Positions 1 to 8,395 of a stretch of DNA of 39,375 bases are shown in pieces. Made by a program: the position numbers and the translations under genes. Every line of letters starts with the position of its first letter. Position 1 is the stretch's first letter. Source of the stretch: Stentor coeruleus (Eukaryota; Ciliophora; Heterotrichea; Heterotrichida; Stentoridae); contig MPUH01000707.1 of assembly GCA_001970955.1 (NCBI GenBank), positions 1 through 39,375 on the forward strand. The letters run 5' to 3'. The notes beneath the pieces were generated by a model, which searched no databases, was not told where the DNA came from, and worked only from the letters and a program-made list of their open reading frames with translations.

Positions 1-515
1 ACTCACATAGCTGAGCAGTTTATACTCGAAGACAAATGGCAATTATTTACGTAAAGAACCAATAATAACATAGCATTTACTTGAAAATGCAACTATATTT
101 AAAGCCATGCAAATAAAAATAGTTTTTTTATTTATTTTTTAAAAGATAGAAGTCTGCATTTAGTTCATTTATGCTTGTAACATGAAAGCATTTATATAAA
201 AAAGTAAAGATTTATCAACTTTAGTAATGAAATTGTATTCATTAATAGTAAACATAATTTTTTAATATAGCATTTATATGTTTATGAATAGCATTATATA
301 TTGCAAATCTCAAGGTAGATCGCTATGCATAAATGCTCTGGCTCAAAGTTTTATTTCTTTACTTTCATTAGTTTTATAAAAATTATGAATTATGATCTAT
401 CTGTACTCTAGTTAACAAATTATATAATTATTACTAATACTGTCTAAAATGGTTAATAATCTCATTTTTGCAGTTTATAAAAACATAAAATAATTTTCGC
501 TTGCAAAATTTGTGC
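1..515. other. AT-rich gap, no gene seen
   Basis: Both strands were read. There is no open frame of useful length, no recognisable protein motif and no tRNA-like box. The stretch is A/T-rich with short poly-T runs. It lies downstream of the relic at 516-962. Confidence 0.5.
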
Positions 516-962
516 TTATATCGATATAAAACCGGGTGTGATCTTGAATTCAAAAGTTTCGGATGGATTTTCAACAGCATTTCTTAGAAGGTTTCTCATT
601 TCTTGAAGGAATTTTTTGTTGTTTCCATGATTTCTAGGTTGCTTTCCAGGTTGAGTCGAATTCATTTAGTTTTTTTGAAGAATTTATTAAAGAGAGGATG
701 TCGGGAAAATTTTAGAAGCGTTCGTGGTGGACTTGGAAAGCATCTCTAAAGAGAATTATTTGAGAATTTTTTTTCTTTTCCCCTTGGCTGTAACCAAAAT
801 TATATAAATCATCATCATTGTTAGTATTTTCAAATTTACTTTCTTGCTTAATTTAGCTACTTTATTTAGACTAGAATCCCCTGGGATGGTTAAGGTTTTA
901 TTCGTGAAAACTATTTTTGTTTTTTCTTTATATAAATTTAGCAAATTATTATCAGAAATCAT
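516..962 (-). pseudogene. Decayed small gene, unidentified
   Basis: Starting at the ATG at 962, the frame gives about 35 protein-like codons. A second frame then continues through FGYSQGEKKKNSQ and FRDAFQVHHERF, meets a TAA, and carries on as NFPDILSLINSSKKLNEF. A third frame, beginning at an ATG at 665, gives a clean 49-codon end (MNSTQPGKQPRNHG..., ending FEFKITPGFISI). Read together these look like one gene of about 149 codons broken by two frameshifts and a stop. No 15-16-nt GTA..TAG intron was found that would repair it. The 49-codon piece (516-665) could be a small gene of its own. No family was recognised. The start lies 19 bp from the divergent E2 gene. Confidence 0.45.
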
Positions 963-981
963 ATAATATTAAATATAATCA

Positions 982-1503
982 ATGAACAACAGGCGCCGCG
1001 ATAACGATGTTGTAAAACTCATGATGCTCTACAAAGTCACCATAAACCACGACAAAATGAGCGATATAACTGTTGAATTTCCTGGCCCGAAAGGGTCTTT
1101 ATATGAGGGAGGACTATTTAAAGTCCATATAGATATCCCTGATAAATATCCTATAAGAAGCCCCTCAGTTGGTTTTGAGACTCGTATTTTCCACCCAAAT
1201 GTGGACGAAGCTTCAGGCAGTATATGCTTAGATGTTCTTAATGAAACTTGGAGTCCCATGTTCGACTTAAAGAACATTTTTGAAGTATTCTTACCTCAAC
1301 TACTCATGTATCCTAATCCACATCATCCTTTAAATGGTTTCGCAGCTAATCTTATGATAAACAGCCCTGCTCAATACCAAAAAAGGGTTAAAGAAATGGT
1401 TGCGAAATATAGTTTGCTATATGAAGAGTCAGAAAGTGATATCAGCATAGAAAACATGAGCGAGTTATCAGAAACTTCTGACCTTGATCAGGATTTAATA
1501 TAA
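982..1503 (+). CDS. UBE2H: Ubiquitin-conjugating enzyme E2, UBE2H/Ubc8 type
   Basis: This is an E2 enzyme that accepts ubiquitin from E1 on a cysteine and passes it on with an E3. The 173 residues hold a full UBC fold (about 7-145). The N-terminal RRRDNDVVKL matches the UBE2H signature, HPN is at 71-73, and the catalytic Cys82 lies in ASGSICLDV, followed by a Trp at 90. The stretch FLPQLLMYPNPHHPLNG is characteristic of UBE2H. The tail (146-173) is rich in Ser, Glu and Asp, like the acidic tail of human UBE2H (183 aa). In animals and yeast this class serves CTLH/GID ligases; that role is inferred here. The ATG is the only one in frame that gives the conserved N-terminus. Confidence 0.93.
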   Translation: MNNRRRDNDVVKLMMLYKVTINHDKMSDITVEFPGPKGSLYEGGLFKVHIDIPDKYPIRSPSVGFETRIFHPNVDEASGSICLDVLNETWSPMFDLKNIFEVFLPQLLMYPNPHHPLNGFAANLMINSPAQYQKRVKEMVAKYSLLYEESESDISIENMSELSETSDLDQDLI

Positions 1504-1611
1504 TGAAAGCTTCAATTAATTAGATTTTATAAATTCTTATAGTAAGAGTGTTAGGATTTTATATTTTATGATGATATACTAGATAAATTTAATAGTGATA
1601 TTATAGCTAAA

Positions 1612-4032
1612 TTATGATCTCCTGCCGTTTTTGAGGATTGTCTTGTAAAATTCAGATAACTCTTGCTCTTCTTCACGTTTGTGCTCTCTGGCAATCATAC
1701 TTTGATTCTTAATAGTATTTGAAGCTTGTTCAAGAGCTTCGTCAAGACATTGCTGAAGCCAAACCCTGTCATCTGAAATGGGTCTGATCCCTAAAGACTC
1801 AAGCTCATTTTTTATATCAAGTAAAAGTTCTCCTTTTCTGAAGTCAGGATACATCCTTATAACCTCCATTTTCTGCCTTTCCTGTGGAGTTAGATCATTG
1901 CAATCAAATCCAACTTGTGACAAACAGCAATAAATACTTGCTCTCAAGTCTCTTTTCCTAACGAACTCCAACTGCCTCTTCCTCAAAATACTCATCTCGC
2001 TCTGTTTCTCTGCTTCTTCTAATGCTTCCCTCAACCTCTCAAACCCCTTATTAATTTTCTGTTCTGTGCAAGCTAAAGGTCTCTGTGGATCTTTTATAAC
2101 CTTATCTTCAGTATACACAATTCCAAGTCTTTCTTCTTCTTGTTCATAAATCCTCACTAATAATTGTGAAGCATTCGCCATACCTTTAGAAGAAGACCAT
2201 TGGGTAAAAGAGTTCAAGCCTCTTTTAACTTTTAAGACTTTGCACATACAGCTTATAACAAGTCTTCTATGAATTTCTAAGCAATTATCAAGAAAATCAA
2301 GTAAGCTGCTTATCCCTTCAATATCAATAAAATGAATCAAACTACGTTTATTCGATAAAACTGAATGCCATAAACAATCAAGTAAGGATAGGAGGAATTG
2401 GTCAGGCTCACCGCTCACGATGGGCAGTAAGGGTTTTATGTTGTTCTTAAGCACTTCAACCCAGCCTTTGCGTCTGATTTCTTTTTGATTATCCCTGCAA
2501 TCACGACATGCATTTGAAACTATTGATAAAGCTAGTTCCCGAGCATGCAGAGGATAGTCAGCTTCACTTTGAACAATATCTAAAAGAGTGTCAAATAGCC
2601 CTTCTTCAGCTAGCTCCATCTTGAACTCTGAACACTGCGAAGCTATTTCTAAGGCTTTTAATGTAGCGACTTTTCTATCTATATCACTATATGTAGATAA
2701 AAAGTGTACAAGGCAATAGTTTCCATTTTGCTGCTGAAAATGCTCCTGGAAAAAAGGTAAAATATGGAAAATGCAATGCAAAGTATGAATTTGAAGCTCT
2801 TTGACTTGAGGATCTTCCCAGCGAGTTATTGTCTGGTTATTCTGCCCTGGATCTAAATATAATAGCAATGCAGGGAGGAAGTCAGATTTCTCAACCATTT
2901 CAATAGCTTCAGGTATCCCACTAGATACTGCTCTACATATAGCAGTCCAGACAAGTTTTTTAAATTCCAAGTCTTCAATTTCTGTTCCCCACATAGCTTT
3001 AGCTGCATTTCCAGCACTTGCCAAATTAATTTCATCATGTGACCCAAATCTCACAAGTTCCTCTAAAAAGCTCTCACATGACTCATCTCTGTTAAGTAAA
3101 AAACTATGAGTGTCAGGACAAGCTACAATTGAAGTTATCAAAATCATAAGTTCATTTCTAAGTTTCCTGTCTGTGAGTTTATACCCTTCTCTTATAACTT
3201 TCTGTAATGTCCATCTCAAAGACAATAAAAGCTCTTCTCTTCCTAAACTTTTTACTATATCATCACCAGACTGTTCAAGTATATTCCAAATACACTCTAT
3301 ACAGATGTTTACAAGTGGATCTCTAAAATTCCCTGCATTGCAAACTACAACTATTAAATCTTTCAATGCCCCCAGCTCGCCTATTTTTTTAGCTAGTGGC
3401 TCATATATTGATAAAGCGGATATTGTCTGGACGGTTTGAGCCGCAATATCATAATGATTCGAATTATCAGCTAATACATGTACAAGACCTTCAGGTATAG
3501 TTGTTGATGCTATAGCCTGTAAATATTTAGTACCTTTTTTCTTAAGCACATTCATTGGATTGTCCTCATATGGGTCAGTTTTATTAAGTATAGATTTTTC
3601 TTTTTCATCATTTTTAAACAAGTCAACGTCTTTGTGGGCGATTTCGCTTACAAAACTGCATACGCTGATTACCAAGTCAGCATTATTGCCCATTTCTTCC
3701 TTGAGAATTGGAGTTAAGCATTGTAAGAACTCTGAGAGTTTGGGTGTGTAGATAAACTCGTCACTCATTTTCTCTTTTTTGAAGTCTTTTTTGCAGTGTG
3801 TTATAAGCCGGCAGAGAGGGTCGATAAGTTCGTTGCTATCAGCTCTGATTCCTTCGAGTAAAAGCTCGACAATTTGAATAACTTTATCTAGTTCTTTATA
3901 AGGAAAGCCTTCAGCATAGACTGATTTACTGCTGCAGACCCGGCGAATCATTGCTGCATGACGGTCTTTAATCTGTGAGGTGTGTCTTGAAGTCATTAGT
4001 TCAATCGCTTTGTCTAAACTCACTTGGCTCAT
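1612..4032 (-). CDS. CFAP69: ARM-repeat ciliary protein, CFAP69-like
   Basis: An 806-residue soluble protein built almost wholly of armadillo-type alpha-helical repeats (about 30-640), followed by a charged coiled coil (about 660-806). It has no signal peptide or membrane helix. Overall plan and local stretches such as NAGNFRDPLVNICIECIWN and the C-terminal YPDFRKGELLLDIKNELE region resemble CFAP69 (about 940 aa in human), a component of the central-pair apparatus of motile cilia, which fits a ciliate. Identification rests on recalled family resemblance; another ARM-repeat ciliary protein is possible. The frame is uninterrupted and starts at the first ATG. It converges on the E2 gene, with about 108 bp between the two stop codons. 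Confidence 0.6.
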   Translation of the reverse strand: MSQVSLDKAIELMTSRHTSQIKDRHAAMIRRVCSSKSVYAEGFPYKELDKVIQIVELLLEGIRADSNELIDPLCRLITHCKKDFKKEKMSDEFIYTPKLSEFLQCLTPILKEEMGNNADLVISVCSFVSEIAHKDVDLFKNDEKEKSILNKTDPYEDNPMNVLKKKGTKYLQAIASTTIPEGLVHVLADNSNHYDIAAQTVQTISALSIYEPLAKKIGELGALKDLIVVVCNAGNFRDPLVNICIECIWNILEQSGDDIVKSLGREELLLSLRWTLQKVIREGYKLTDRKLRNELMILITSIVACPDTHSFLLNRDESCESFLEELVRFGSHDEINLASAGNAAKAMWGTEIEDLEFKKLVWTAICRAVSSGIPEAIEMVEKSDFLPALLLYLDPGQNNQTITRWEDPQVKELQIHTLHCIFHILPFFQEHFQQQNGNYCLVHFLSTYSDIDRKVATLKALEIASQCSEFKMELAEEGLFDTLLDIVQSEADYPLHARELALSIVSNACRDCRDNQKEIRRKGWVEVLKNNIKPLLPIVSGEPDQFLLSLLDCLWHSVLSNKRSLIHFIDIEGISSLLDFLDNCLEIHRRLVISCMCKVLKVKRGLNSFTQWSSSKGMANASQLLVRIYEQEEERLGIVYTEDKVIKDPQRPLACTEQKINKGFERLREALEEAEKQSEMSILRKRQLEFVRKRDLRASIYCCLSQVGFDCNDLTPQERQKMEVIRMYPDFRKGELLLDIKNELESLGIRPISDDRVWLQQCLDEALEQASNTIKNQSMIAREHKREEEQELSEFYKTILKNGRRS

Positions 4033-4497
4033 AGCGGTTATTATATTTATTACTATAACTTATAACAAATTTAGTTATTTTTTATATGCTTTACATATCC
4101 TGACCTGTTTAATTAAGTAGATTTATGTAGAAAATTACCTGGCTTAAGCGAAAATTTGTGAAAAAACTGGTATTAAGGGTTTAATAAATTTTGAAGTCTG
4201 ATTACGATTATGTTTTGAAATTTGTCTCAGGAATTTTTTCAAAAAAACTCTGAACATTTAAGTAAATTTTTTTTATAAGAGTATCATTTTAATCTAAGAC
4301 TTCTAAAATTCAAGTATTTGCATAAAGTTCAAATCAGGCCGATTTCTAAATAAACTTTAGTATAAGTGGTATTGATTTAAAATACTAATAAACGTTTTTA
4401 TAATAAAACTTAAGTTTTTCATATCTGAACTTGAGTATAACTCTTGATTTAATGTACTTAAGTCACAATTATTTGGCAATCTCAAATATACATTTGA
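4033..4497. other. AT-rich gap, nothing recognised
   Basis: Upstream of the CFAP69-like gene. Frames are short on both strands and no motif was recognised. It contains several poly-A/T runs. Confidence 0.4.
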
Positions 4498-4882
4498 GAG
4501 ATTTTAAATAAAAATGCTACTCTGAGTTTTTTCTGATAATTTTACGTTTAGGTTTTCTAAGATTTATAGCAAAAAGTTCGCTAATATATTTTTCTTCATC
4601 TTAGTTGAATGACTTTTGTAAAATCTTCTGGCGTGCTTTAATCATTTACTATAGTGAATATTTTTGATATAAGACAANATCTTAGTTGAATGACTTTTGT
4701 AAAATCTTCTGGCGTGCTTTAATCATTTACTATAGTGAATATTTTTGATATAAGACAATTGCCTCATGATTATATCTACATGCATGAAGCCCTGTAAGTT
4801 TGGTTGGATGCAATAATTTATTTTTATGCAGCTTATCCTATTGCCTTTTTATCTTATGCTTAGCTTCAGAGTTTTTTTTCAT
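4498..4882 (-). pseudogene. Decayed lysine-rich gene, unidentified
   Basis: From an ATG at 4882 one frame reads MKKNSEAKHKIKRQ, stop, DKLHKNKLLHPTKLTGLHAC, then continues through NHEAIVLYQKYSL, two stops, MIKARQKILQKSFN, stop, DEEKYISELFAINLRKPKRK to about 4500. Stops are TAA/TAG. No indel is needed once the assembly duplication at 4598-4758 is collapsed, and the 81-nt duplication is itself in frame. Composition is basic. No family was recognised. The hydrophobic frame just upstream (4891-5115) may be its 5' part. Confidence 0.4.
4598..4758. repeat. Perfect 80-bp direct repeat around one N (assembly artefact)
   Basis: Bases 4598-4677 and 4679-4758 are identical over 80 bp and are separated only by the single N at 4678. 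Two contig ends that overlap by 80 bp appear to have been joined with a one-base gap instead of being merged. The true locus probably has a single copy. Confidence 0.9.
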
Positions 4883-4890
4883 ATTTTTCT

Positions 4891-5115
4891 CTAATGCACA
4901 CTAACCTTATTGATTTCTCCAGGCTCCAAATGTGTGTATATCCTAAATAAACCATATAGCCGGAATATTATCAAAACTAAAAATTCAAATGTAAAGTAAA
5001 CCCAAAGAAACGATATGAAAATTATTGAAAAGAGCAAACTGCACATAAGGACTATTATTTTTTGCTGATTATAAGCCTTAGCCCAAATGATATAAAGAAT
5101 AGTACTGCTTAGCAA
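4891..5115 (-). pseudogene. Hydrophobic frame without a start codon
   Basis: An open stretch of 74 codons encodes two hydrophobic segments (about 23-38 and 42-54) and ends LEPGEINKVSVH. It begins at TTG. Upstream there is no in-frame ATG before a TAG, and the first internal ATG would leave only about 51 residues. A 15-nt GT..TAG stretch (GTTAGTGTGCATTAG) overlaps its end, but removing it adds only three codons. It may be the 5' end of the relic at 4498-4882. No family was recognised. Confidence 0.25.
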
Positions 5116-5194
5116 AATATTTTTATATAAACTAAATAATATTATTGAAAAATTCTAGTCAGAAGGATAATTCAATATATGAATATTAACTATG

Positions 5195-5872
5195 TTATAT
5201 GTTTTGAATATCAGTAGAAACTGCGATGCTTAATGAAAAACTCTGTGAATCTCTATGAAAATTACCTCTATTCCTGCGTTTATGGTTTTCTCCATCTTGC
5301 CATGGTGTCGGGGTTTCTATATGCCGGTCTTCTTGGAGGTCTGAGTTTTTATGGGTAAGTGCAGATTGCTTACCTACTAAAATAATATCTTTAATTTGAA
5401 AGTGCTCTATGGTCTTAGGACTGGGACTTGTCTTGTGATTTTTCTTATGGAACTCAAAAAGCTTATCATCACTAGTAAAATCCAATGAAGCCAAAATTTT
5501 AGATTCAGAATTTTTTTCAATTGGATGCTTAGATTTGAATATCATCGGATATGAGAATTCAATAATCTGTGTTGGGACCTTTATACATTTTGTTTTTTCT
5601 ACAGATTTTGCAGGGGCTAAGGGTATTGGGGCTAATTTTGTATGCTTTGTAAACTCGTTAGTATGGAATACTTTATGTTTTGGAACTAAGTTTATCTGTA
5701 AAGAACTTATTGGGGTCTCACTTATGCATCGTTTCCTATTTGAGTAAAATTTTTGCTGCATGTTCTTGATTTTGTTCAGAGTTTGTGCTCGAGATGAGCT
5801 TGTGTTTGCAAGCTTTTTCCATGCTCTCCAGTCTTTATCGTTTATAAAATATTTCGGAGCTGGATAATACAT
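5195..5872 (-). CDS. Basic hypothetical protein
   Basis: A 225-residue protein with no recognised domain. The N-terminus (MYYPAPKYFINDKDWRAWKK) is aromatic and charged; the remainder is Lys/Ser/Thr-rich and probably disordered. The C-terminal part has an Arg/His-rich patch (HKRRNRGNFHRD, about 198-209). There is no signal peptide or membrane segment. The start is the ATG at 5872 and the stop is TAA. Codon use and the lack of interruptions set it apart from the relics around it. Short basic proteins of this kind are common near cytoskeletal genes in ciliates, but no function can be assigned. Confidence 0.65.
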   Translation of the reverse strand: MYYPAPKYFINDKDWRAWKKLANTSSSRAQTLNKIKNMQQKFYSNRKRCISETPISSLQINLVPKHKVFHTNEFTKHTKLAPIPLAPAKSVEKTKCIKVPTQIIEFSYPMIFKSKHPIEKNSESKILASLDFTSDDKLFEFHKKNHKTSPSPKTIEHFQIKDIILVGKQSALTHKNSDLQEDRHIETPTPWQDGENHKRRNRGNFHRDSQSFSLSIAVSTDIQNI

Positions 5873-6129
5873 TTTTAATATGCTTAAATTTTGGGAATTT
5901 TATTGAAAAATAGATTTATAGAAATGGATGCGGATGTGGATGAATCTAGTGCACAGTGTGCTGATGAAGATTATGGAAACTTTTGAAATTATTATCTGAA
6001 GTTTATAGATGAAGAAAGATATATGAATAATAAATATTAGTTTTTTATTCGAATATCATAATATCATATTTTTCATGATTTATCTAAAAATTTACTTCTT
6101 ACAAATAAAACATAATCTAGCGCTTTTTA
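5873..6129. other. AT-rich gap, nothing recognised
   Basis: A 20-codon plus-strand reading (MDADVDESSAQCADEDYGNF, from about 5924) is the only protein-like piece. It is too short to call and may be a remnant. Confidence 0.3.
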
Positions 6130-6660
6130 TATAAAGATTATATATATGACAAACCTTAATAAACTAGAATTTATTCAATCGATCAAAATCCTTATCATCA
6201 ATCTATTATAAAAATATCTTTAATATTTAAGGTAATTCTCTAAGGGAAATCCCTGCATAATCACTATTGCTGCCTTATCCATTAAGTTTAAGCTTCTCAA
6301 AAACAATTGGCTACATACCAAAGAAACAAATATCTAAACTCATAGGTATCATTTAGTTAAATACATATTCTATTGTCCAATCATAGATTTCAACAAATTC
6401 AAAGCTAAAAAAATTTCTGAACCCAGAGCTGAAGGTTATTTCCCTTGAATAATCTCATATGCAATTTTGATCTCTACCAGACAACTGCAATTTTTCTCAA
6501 AGTTAGCAGGCTTCCAAAAATGACCCCAGCATTAAAAAATATTCGCCCGCTCTGATAAATGAGTAATATCCGCTAATCTCTTGTCTATAAGCGTAATGCT
6601 TATATAAGTTTTTAATTCAAATAATATTCGGCTGATCAATAACTGGCACATTAGCAAACA
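6130..6660 (-). pseudogene. Decayed protein-coding gene, unidentified
   Basis: One minus-strand frame of about 175 codons reads as protein throughout: FANVPVIDQPN, then HYAYRQEISGYYSFIRAGEY, FLMLGSFLEAC, REITFSSGFRNFFSFEFVEI, SNSDYAGISLREL. It is broken by about 12 stops (TAA, TAG and TGA) and has no evident frameshift. G is enriched at the first codon position, as expected for coding DNA (about 27 percent of codons by eye). A second frame over part of the same stretch also looks coding (DKRLADITHLSERANIF), so the frame assignment is not certain. The family was not recognised. GC is higher than in the flanking gap. Confidence 0.5.
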
Positions 6661-7361
6661 AATTATTATAATTATTAGTAAAGATATATAATAAATCAAT
6701 ACACTTAAAAAATCCTATTATTATTATAATAGGTAATCATTAGTGTAAGGTTCGATATATAAGTATCTAAAAATAAAATCGCGTAATGCAAGCAAAGCCT
6801 AAGCATAGAGCTAAGACATTTTGATTAAGAAATTTTTTCCTAAGTGCATATCAGAGAAAACAATCAATGCTAAAAGTATTGCATATATCAGAGAGAGAAA
6901 GCAAAGTCAAAAGTTATGTATATATCATATAAAGTAGGGTTTTAAATTGCTTATGCATAGAATCAAGATTCCAATTATTATTTAGAAACCAAATACTAAT
7001 TATGAAAATATAAATGTAAAGGAATTGGAAATAATAATAGAGGTTTTTATGATGATCACTGAGTTCATGATATTGCATAAAATAGTAAGAAAGGTTAGTA
7101 ACATGCATCGAGTTCCAGTTGATATTTGAAGCATCTATGTTTTAAATATATTCAATGAGATTATTGATTACTTAATGTCTCATTTAGGAGGTATTCTGAT
7201 GGGATAATAAATATGAGAATTAGTGTTGCTGTGTCTCTAATAATGAAAGAGATATAGATTTAATTCACGCCTAAGAAAGATATTCAGGCTAAAATTTTCT
7301 CATTTATATTAATGGGATAGTATTAAAAAAAATGATATTAGGTTAGATGGATTTTTAAAGA
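6661..7361. other. AT-rich gap, no convincing gene
   Basis: Holds a 64-codon minus-strand frame (6914-7108), rich in Tyr, Phe and Ile, that looks like chance in AT-rich DNA or the far 5' end of the relic at 6130-6660. Nothing else was recognised. Confidence 0.35.
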
Positions 7362-8123
7362 TTATCTACGTATGCGCTTTGAGATTTGTTTTATGTCACC
7401 ATGAATTTTTTTCATCTCTCGAAATGTAAGCTTTTTGACCGGTTGCTTGCTTATTGAAGATACACACTGCTGAGAGAAGGATTTTTTGAACCTTTCAGTT
7501 AGAGATTTCATTTTCAGAGTATCACTTGCCAGGCTGTTACATTTATTTAAAAGTAGATCTAATGTTTTTAATTGCAAGCTTTTCTTACCTGGAATTTTAA
7601 GCGTTGAACACTTGTTATGAAATTCAATTTTTCTTGGGGTATCTTCTGCCAAAGGACTTCTTAAAGATAGAGATCCAGGAGAATTAAAAATTTTTTTCTT
7701 GCATTCTTTCAGTTTAATTCTCCTCATGGCATTTAAGTCCATAATATGAGGTAAAGATGGTTCTCTTATACTTTTTTTAGTTTTCAACGTAAATTCAGCT
7801 TCTTTCATCTGCATAGTTTTGTATATGCCCCAATAGCCTTTTTCTTTTAAAAACTTTTCCTTTTCGTTACTGCTCCAAAAATCGCTGACCCCAATGCTTG
7901 ACTTTCTCACAAGTCTTTTGTTTTTAGGGTCAATTATGTAAGGAGAGGACTCCGCTTCTATTTTAAATCCCATTTCTTCGAGAATAGTCATATTTCTAGC
8001 ATGTTCAAGTTTCGGAAATTTTACAAAAGACATTGAGCAGCTTTCAGAATCGCTTTCTATTTCTATGTCTTTTGGGGAAAGAGGACTAAGAAACAGATTC
8101 ATGTTGATTTTTACGGCTGACAT
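7362..8123 (-). CDS. Basic hypothetical protein, 253 aa
   Basis: The first 60 residues contain an acidic Ser/Glu patch (EIESDSESCSM, about 21-31). The remainder is strongly basic, ending in KQISKRIRR. There are several SP/TP sites (LSPLSPK, NSPG, DTPRK) that could be proline-directed phosphorylation sites; this is inference. No domain, signal peptide or membrane helix is visible. Start ATG at 8123, stop TAA. It lies 270 bp downstream of the CD36-like gene on the same strand. No function can be given. Confidence 0.65.
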   Translation of the reverse strand: MSAVKINMNLFLSPLSPKDIEIESDSESCSMSFVKFPKLEHARNMTILEEMGFKIEAESSPYIIDPKNKRLVRKSSIGVSDFWSSNEKEKFLKEKGYWGIYKTMQMKEAEFTLKTKKSIREPSLPHIMDLNAMRRIKLKECKKKIFNSPGSLSLRSPLAEDTPRKIEFHNKCSTLKIPGKKSLQLKTLDLLLNKCNSLASDTLKMKSLTERFKKSFSQQCVSSISKQPVKKLTFREMKKIHGDIKQISKRIRR

Positions 8124-8395
8124 TTAATTATTATTTGATATTATCGTATAACCCTAAGTTTTTGTCAACTTTTCCCTGTGGCTCAGTTCTCAAGACCATA
8201 GGCTTATATTATCCCTATTATGTCAGGGATATCAATAAAATTATTTTAAACTTATATCTTATATAGAACACTTAGAAATCATATTAGCAATAAAAACCAT
8301 ATAATCCCTTTAAGCCTTAAGATTTTTTTATATTTATTGTTCATCTATATATAAATAAGTGATTATTTGCCTTATATAAAAATAACTAATACTCA

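Noticed and set aside
4877..4905. A second short intron (GTTAGTGTGCATTAG at 4891-4905)
   Set aside because: Ends fit GT..TAG but it begins GTT instead of GTA, and removing it only adds three codons before another stop.
6749..6775. Possible tRNA T-loop (GGTTCGA)
   Set aside because: No matching acceptor, D or anticodon stems can be drawn around it.
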